Source of the DNA: Cognatiluteimonas weifangensis
GTDB lineage: Bacteria > Pseudomonadota > Gammaproteobacteria > Xanthomonadales > Xanthomonadaceae
Reading direction: 5' to 3'
DNA: 64,000 bases
Assembly: GCF_003416885.1 (NCBI RefSeq)
Contig: NZ_QVPD01000008.1
Coordinates: forward strand, 54,039 to 118,038
Position 1 is the stretch's first letter; each line of letters begins with the position of its first letter. The notes beneath the pieces were generated by a model that saw only the letters and a program-made list of their open reading frames with translations, made no database searches and had not been told where the DNA came from. A program made the position numbers and the translations under genes. Shown in pieces: positions 61,000-64,000 of the stretch.

Positions 61000-62055
61000 T
61001 CAGGCGCTGCGCCGGAGGGTGAGGGCGCGGCCGGGGTGCGGTCGGGCGTAGAGCGCCTCGTAGCCGCGCGCCATCGCCGCGGCGGAAAAACGGCGCTCGA
61101 ACACCGCGCGGATGCGGCGGCGGTCGTAGCCGGCGACTTCCGCCACCGCGGCGACCGCCGCGGCGTGCGAATCCACCACCCGTCCGGTGACGCCGTCGTC
61201 CACCACCTCCGGCACCGAGCCGCAGCGCCACGCCACCACCGGCGTGCCGCAGGCCATCGCCTCGATCATCACCAGGCCGAACGGCTCCGGCCAGTCGATC
61301 GGGAACAGCAGCGCGCGCGCGCCACCGAGAAAGCGCGACTTGTCGGTGTCGCCGATCTCGCCGACGAACTCCACCAGCGGATCGTCCAGCAGCGGCGCGA
61401 TCTTGTCGTGGAAATAGGCGCGGTCGGCGGCGTCGACCTTGGCCGCGATCTTCAGCGGCAGGCCGGCGGCGCGGGCGATCGCGATCGCGCGGTCGGGGCG
61501 CTTTTCCGGCGAGATGCGACCGAGGAAGGCGAGGTAGTCGCCGCCGGCGGGGCTGAAGCGGTAGAGGTCGTCCGGCAGGCCGTGGTAGACGGTGCCGCGC
61601 CAGTTGGCGAAGCGCAGCGGCCGGCGCTGGTGGTCGGAGATCGAGACCAGCGGAAAGTGCGGCCAGCGCAGGTAGGCGCTGGCCAGGTCCTGCAGGTCCA
61701 GACGCCCGTGCAGGGTGGTCAGGGTGCGCTCGGCGCAGTCGTCGAACAGCGGGAAATGCAGCAGGTCGACGTGGAAGTGCAGGACGTCGAACTCGTGCCG
61801 GCGCCGGTACACCTCGTGCAGCATCGCCAGGTGCGCGGCCAGGTCGCTCTTCAGCGGCGCCGGATCCAGGCGGATGGCGCGGTCGCGCACCGCGACCAGG
61901 CGCGCGCGGGTGCGGGCCTCGGCGGTGGCGAACAGGGTCACCTCGTGGCCGCGGTCCACCAGCGCATCGGTGAGGTGGGCGACGATGCGTTCGGTGCCGC
62001 CGTACAGCAGCGGCGGCACCGCCTCGTACAACGGCGCGATCTGGGCAATGCGCAT
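61000..62055 (-). CDS. Glycosyltransferase family 4
   Basis: A 351-residue GT-B fold glycosyltransferase. MRIAQIAPLYEAVPPLLYGGTERIVAHLTDALVDRGHEVTLFA is the GT4 acceptor-domain start; DYLAFLGRISPEKRPDRAIAIA and the C-terminal PFGLVMIEAMACGTPVVAWRCGSVPEVV motif (E-x7-E) form the nucleotide-sugar domain. It precedes the debranching-type enzyme by two bases, suggesting a joint role in glucan or glycoside metabolism. Donor and acceptor are unknown. No other polysaccharide genes are near. Confidence 0.87.
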   Translation of the reverse strand: MRIAQIAPLYEAVPPLLYGGTERIVAHLTDALVDRGHEVTLFATAEARTRARLVAVRDRAIRLDPAPLKSDLAAHLAMLHEVYRRRHEFDVLHFHVDLLHFPLFDDCAERTLTTLHGRLDLQDLASAYLRWPHFPLVSISDHQRRPLRFANWRGTVYHGLPDDLYRFSPAGGDYLAFLGRISPEKRPDRAIAIARAAGLPLKIAAKVDAADRAYFHDKIAPLLDDPLVEFVGEIGDTDKSRFLGGARALLFPIDWPEPFGLVMIEAMACGTPVVAWRCGSVPEVVDDGVTGRVVDSHAAAVAAVAEVAGYDRRRIRAVFERRFSAAAMARGYEALYARPHPGRALTLRRSA

Positions 62056-62163
62056 GGCGGCGGCGGCCGGGAGGGGGACCGACGACGCTAGCGTCCGCTG
62101 CGTAAATACGGCGTGGCGGCGCGCCTGGTGGCGCCCGCATTCAGCCGCGCGGCGGCCGCGCGC

Positions 62164-62694
62164 TCACTGCGGCAGGCGCAGATCCGACAGCCGCCAGCGC
62201 AGGCCCTGCCGGGTCAGCACGAACACCAGCGGGCGGCCCTCCTGGTCGCGGATGGTGACGGTACAGTGCGACCAGGATTCGTAACGGTAGCGGGCGTCGT
62301 GCAGCGGCTCGGGCGCCGGCATTGCCGGGTCGGGTGGCGCGAAGTCGTCGCTGACCTGCTGCCAGAGCTTGCGCCCCTGCATCACTGCCGCCAGCCCCGC
62401 TGGCGTGACCATGGCCTCGACTGCGGTGCTGACCGCGCCGGTGGCCAAAGTCAGGCCGAGGGCGGCGAGCGGGTTGGACTGCAGTTCCGGTCCGGCCTCG
62501 CGCACCAGGCGGTCGGCGAGTTGAGCCTTGAGGCTGGCGCGCAGGGCCGGGTAGTCGACGTGTTCCGACAGCGCTGCGGCGTCCTGCGCCCGCACCGCGC
62601 TGCGGATGTCGCGCACGGTCAGGTACGGCCCGGCAACGATCCAGGCGCCGAACAGCAGCAGGCCGGCGAGCAGCAGCGCGATCCACTTGTGCAT
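62164..62694 (-). CDS. DUF2939 family membrane-anchored protein
   Basis: A 176-residue protein with one N-terminal membrane helix (residues about 4-24, WIALLLAGLLLFGAWIVAGPYLTV) and an extracytoplasmic domain with the DUF2939 pattern: IRSAVRAQDAAALSEHVDYPALRASLKAQL, then WSHCTVTIRDQEGRPLVFVLTRQGLRWRLSDLRLP. Function unknown. The start at 62694 (MHKW) follows a TACAAT promoter candidate with a short leader; longer in-frame starts are not family-like. Confidence 0.8.
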   Translation of the reverse strand: MHKWIALLLAGLLLFGAWIVAGPYLTVRDIRSAVRAQDAAALSEHVDYPALRASLKAQLADRLVREAGPELQSNPLAALGLTLATGAVSTAVEAMVTPAGLAAVMQGRKLWQQVSDDFAPPDPAMPAPEPLHDARYRYESWSHCTVTIRDQEGRPLVFVLTRQGLRWRLSDLRLPQ

Positions 62695-62721
62695 GGCGAT
62701 TCCGGAGGAGGACCCGCGGGC

Positions 62722-62727
62722 ATTGTA
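62722..62727 (-). promoter_or_regulatory. Candidate -10 box (TACAAT) for the DUF2939 gene
   Basis: TACAAT on the minus strand, 27 nt before the ATG at 62694. The -35 region is not distinct. Confidence 0.4.
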
Positions 62728-62898
62728 GGGGTAGCTTCGACGCGGTCGGGGACAGGCGGCAGCTGCGCTCCATGCCCGCATCCACCTCACGCCCCTTCGA
62801 CCACCACTACGAGAGCGATGTACGCCGCGATCCTCGCCCCGTCCGGCCCTGGGTTCCGCCACGCCGGCCGACGCCTCGCCCTGCGCGATCGTCCGCCG

Positions 62899-63585
62899 TC
62901 AGAACGCCAGGTCCTGCGCCGCGCACAGGTAATCGACCAGCGGCGCCAGCGCGCGCAGGTCGCGCTCCAGCTGCTGGCGCAGCCGCGGCCCGGTCATGTC
63001 TGCGTCCGCGAGCGTGCGGAAGGCGTTGAAGTTGCGCCGCCGCAGGTCGTCGATGAAGGCGAAATCCGCCGGGAAGCCGCGCGGCGGCCGCACCCGCATG
63101 TCGTCGCTGCCCAGCACGTAGCGGCGCCGGAACGCCGGCGCGTACACCGCCGCCTGCCAGCTGCCGGGATTGTCGAAGATGAACTGGCGCACGCGCCGCT
63201 GGGTGTGGGTTTCCGGATGCCACAGGCCGGCGCCGACGAAACTGGCGCCCGGCTCCAGGTGCAGGTAGAACGACGGCGCCGCCACCTCGCGCCGGCGCTC
63301 GTGGAACAGGCGCGCGCCCTGCCAGCCCTTGTACGGCGTCTTGTCGTGGGCGTAACGGGTATCGCGCTGGATCCGGAACAGTGAGCCGCCGACCGGCCGG
63401 GGGTCGGCGCGGTAGTGCGGGCTGATCGCCGCCAGCGCCGGCTGCAGGTCGCCGAGCAGGCGCTGGAACGGCGCGCGCACGTGCGCCTCGAACTCGGCCT
63501 TGTGCGCATGGAACCAGGCGCGTTCGTTGTGCCGCGCCAGCCCGCGCAGGAACTTGAACGACTTGTCGGAAAAATAGCTGGGCAT
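62899..63585 (-). CDS. DUF2461 / TIGR02453 family protein
   Basis: A 228-residue protein of the DUF2461 family, common in bacteria and without an established function. Landmarks: MPSYFSDKSFKFLRGLARHNERAWFHAHKAEFEAHV, FRIQRDTRYAHDKTPYKGWQGARLFH, FYLHLEPGASFVGAGLWHPE and a Arg-rich C-terminal half. ATG 63585 has no Shine-Dalgarno but a TACAAT seven bases upstream, suggesting a leaderless mRNA. The frame is open upstream through the repeat array, which is a shadow. Confidence 0.87.
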   Translation of the reverse strand: MPSYFSDKSFKFLRGLARHNERAWFHAHKAEFEAHVRAPFQRLLGDLQPALAAISPHYRADPRPVGGSLFRIQRDTRYAHDKTPYKGWQGARLFHERRREVAAPSFYLHLEPGASFVGAGLWHPETHTQRRVRQFIFDNPGSWQAAVYAPAFRRRYVLGSDDMRVRPPRGFPADFAFIDDLRRRNFNAFRTLADADMTGPRLRQQLERDLRALAPLVDYLCAAQDLAF

Positions 63586-63592
63586 GGCGCCT

Positions 63593-63598
63593 ATTGTA
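63593..63598 (-). promoter_or_regulatory. -10 box (TACAAT) directly upstream of the DUF2461 start codon
   Basis: TACAAT ends seven bases before the ATG, so transcription would begin at or one base before the A of ATG. No ribosome-binding purines fit between. Likely a leaderless transcript. Confidence 0.55.
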
Positions 63599-63670
63599 GG
63601 AGAGGCCCATGGAGCGCTCAGACCCGCGTCGGCGGTGCTGTTCTCGGGCCGCCTGGGTTCGAGCCGATGG

Positions 63671-64000
63671 CGGGAGTCTTCCCCCAAGCGCGGAAACCCC
63701 TGCAGAAAACGTGTCCGGCCTGTGAGGCATGCCGTGAGTACAGGCTTCAAGCGCGGGAGCCCCCGTGGGGGAAGCCGGTGGCCGGCCTGTGCGGGACACG
63801 CCGTGAATACATGCTCCAAGTGCGGAAACCTCTGCAGAAAACGGTGCCCGGCCTGTGAGGCATGCCGTGGGGATACAGGCTTCAAGCGCGGCAGCTTCCG
63901 TGGGGGGAAGCCGGCGGCCCGGCCTGTGCGGGACACGCCGTGAATACGTCCCTGTAGGCTCCTCGGCGGCATCCATGCCGCCGACGGTCCCGCACAGGCC
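63671..64000. repeat. Dispersed repeat array (copy 2), truncated by the window end
   Basis: Two unit types alternate (A at about 63671-63733 and 63803-63866; B at about 63734-63802 and 63867-63939), each about 63-73 bp and ending GGCCTGTGAGGCATGCC (A) or GGCCTGTGCGGGACACGCC (B). The last stretch, 63916-64000, is identical to 17893-17977, including the first arm and the inner 9-bp hairpin; the second arm is cut by the window edge. The peptide-like translations of this array are repeat shadows. Confidence 0.85.

Noticed and set aside
63600..63972. Coding extension of the DUF2461 gene through the repeat (frame open to 63972)
   Set aside because: The translated peptide is a repeat product (SRTGR, AQAGHR) and the family start is at 63585.

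Overview
The window is a chromosomal segment of very high GC (roughly 70%) from a gammaproteobacterium of the Xanthomonadaceae/Lysobacteraceae (Xanthomonas, Stenotrophomonas, Lysobacter, Luteimonas group). Pointers to this group are a GyrA with Gln at position 83, a methionine synthase split into two genes behind an ArsR-methyltransferase fusion regulator, a smc-zipA-ligA cluster, a 180-kDa-class NAD glutamate dehydrogenase, and abundant intergenic palindromic repeats. Genus is not determinable from the sequence alone. I see no rRNA or tRNA gene, CRISPR array, transposase or prophage. Almost everything is core metabolism and housekeeping.

Layout. 0.4-1.0 kb: yciI-bolA. 1.2-3.9 kb: a LacI-family regulator convergent with glk-pgl (glucose phosphorylation and 6-phosphogluconolactonase). 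4.4-11.9 kb: smc, zipA, ligA, epmA (chromosome organisation, division, DNA ligation, EF-P modification). 11.9-17.7 kb: a membrane diguanylate cyclase, mtnA and gyrA. 17.7-18.5 kb: a gene-free stretch packed with two kinds of repeat. 18.5-22.5 kb: peroxiredoxin, a DnaJ/CbpA chaperone, a tiny AT-richer secreted protein, a PilH-like receiver, an AcuI-type reductase and a LOG-family phosphoribohydrolase. 22.6-28.3 kb: sucA-sucB-lpd (2-oxoglutarate dehydrogenase). 28.5-32.3 kb: purB, an internally deleted VOC relic, a ribosomal-oxygenase cupin and a GNAT acetyltransferase. 32.5-35.3 kb: fumC and two paralogous envelope proteins. 35.4-38.0 kb: an ABC exporter operon under a YtrA/GntR regulator with a clear promoter and operator. 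38.5-45.1 kb: two FKBP isomerases, ugd, slyX, a DUF2058 protein, a SLOG-type nucleotide-sensor fused to a four-TM SLATT-like module, and a hotdog thioesterase. 45.1-49.9 kb: sahR-metH(N)-metH(C). 50-56.3 kb: acyl-CoA dehydrogenase and NAD-GDH. 56.8-62.7 kb: nadK, 5'-nucleotidase, glycogen-debranching-type enzyme plus GT4 glycosyltransferase, DUF2939. 62.9-64.0 kb: a DUF2461 gene followed by the same dispersed repeat seen at 17.9 kb.

Themes. Several operons are tightly coupled by 4-bp ATGA overlaps. SucAB-Lpd, FumC and GDH feed the TCA cycle and 2-oxoglutarate; LacI/Glk/Pgl handle glucose entry; SahR/MetH and MtnA recycle methyl groups and methylthioadenosine. The least explained pieces are the SLOG-SLATT-like protein, the four-unit GGAGG-rich tandem array at 18.1 kb and the long-inverted-repeat family whose 85-bp core is identical at 17.9 kb and at the window end.
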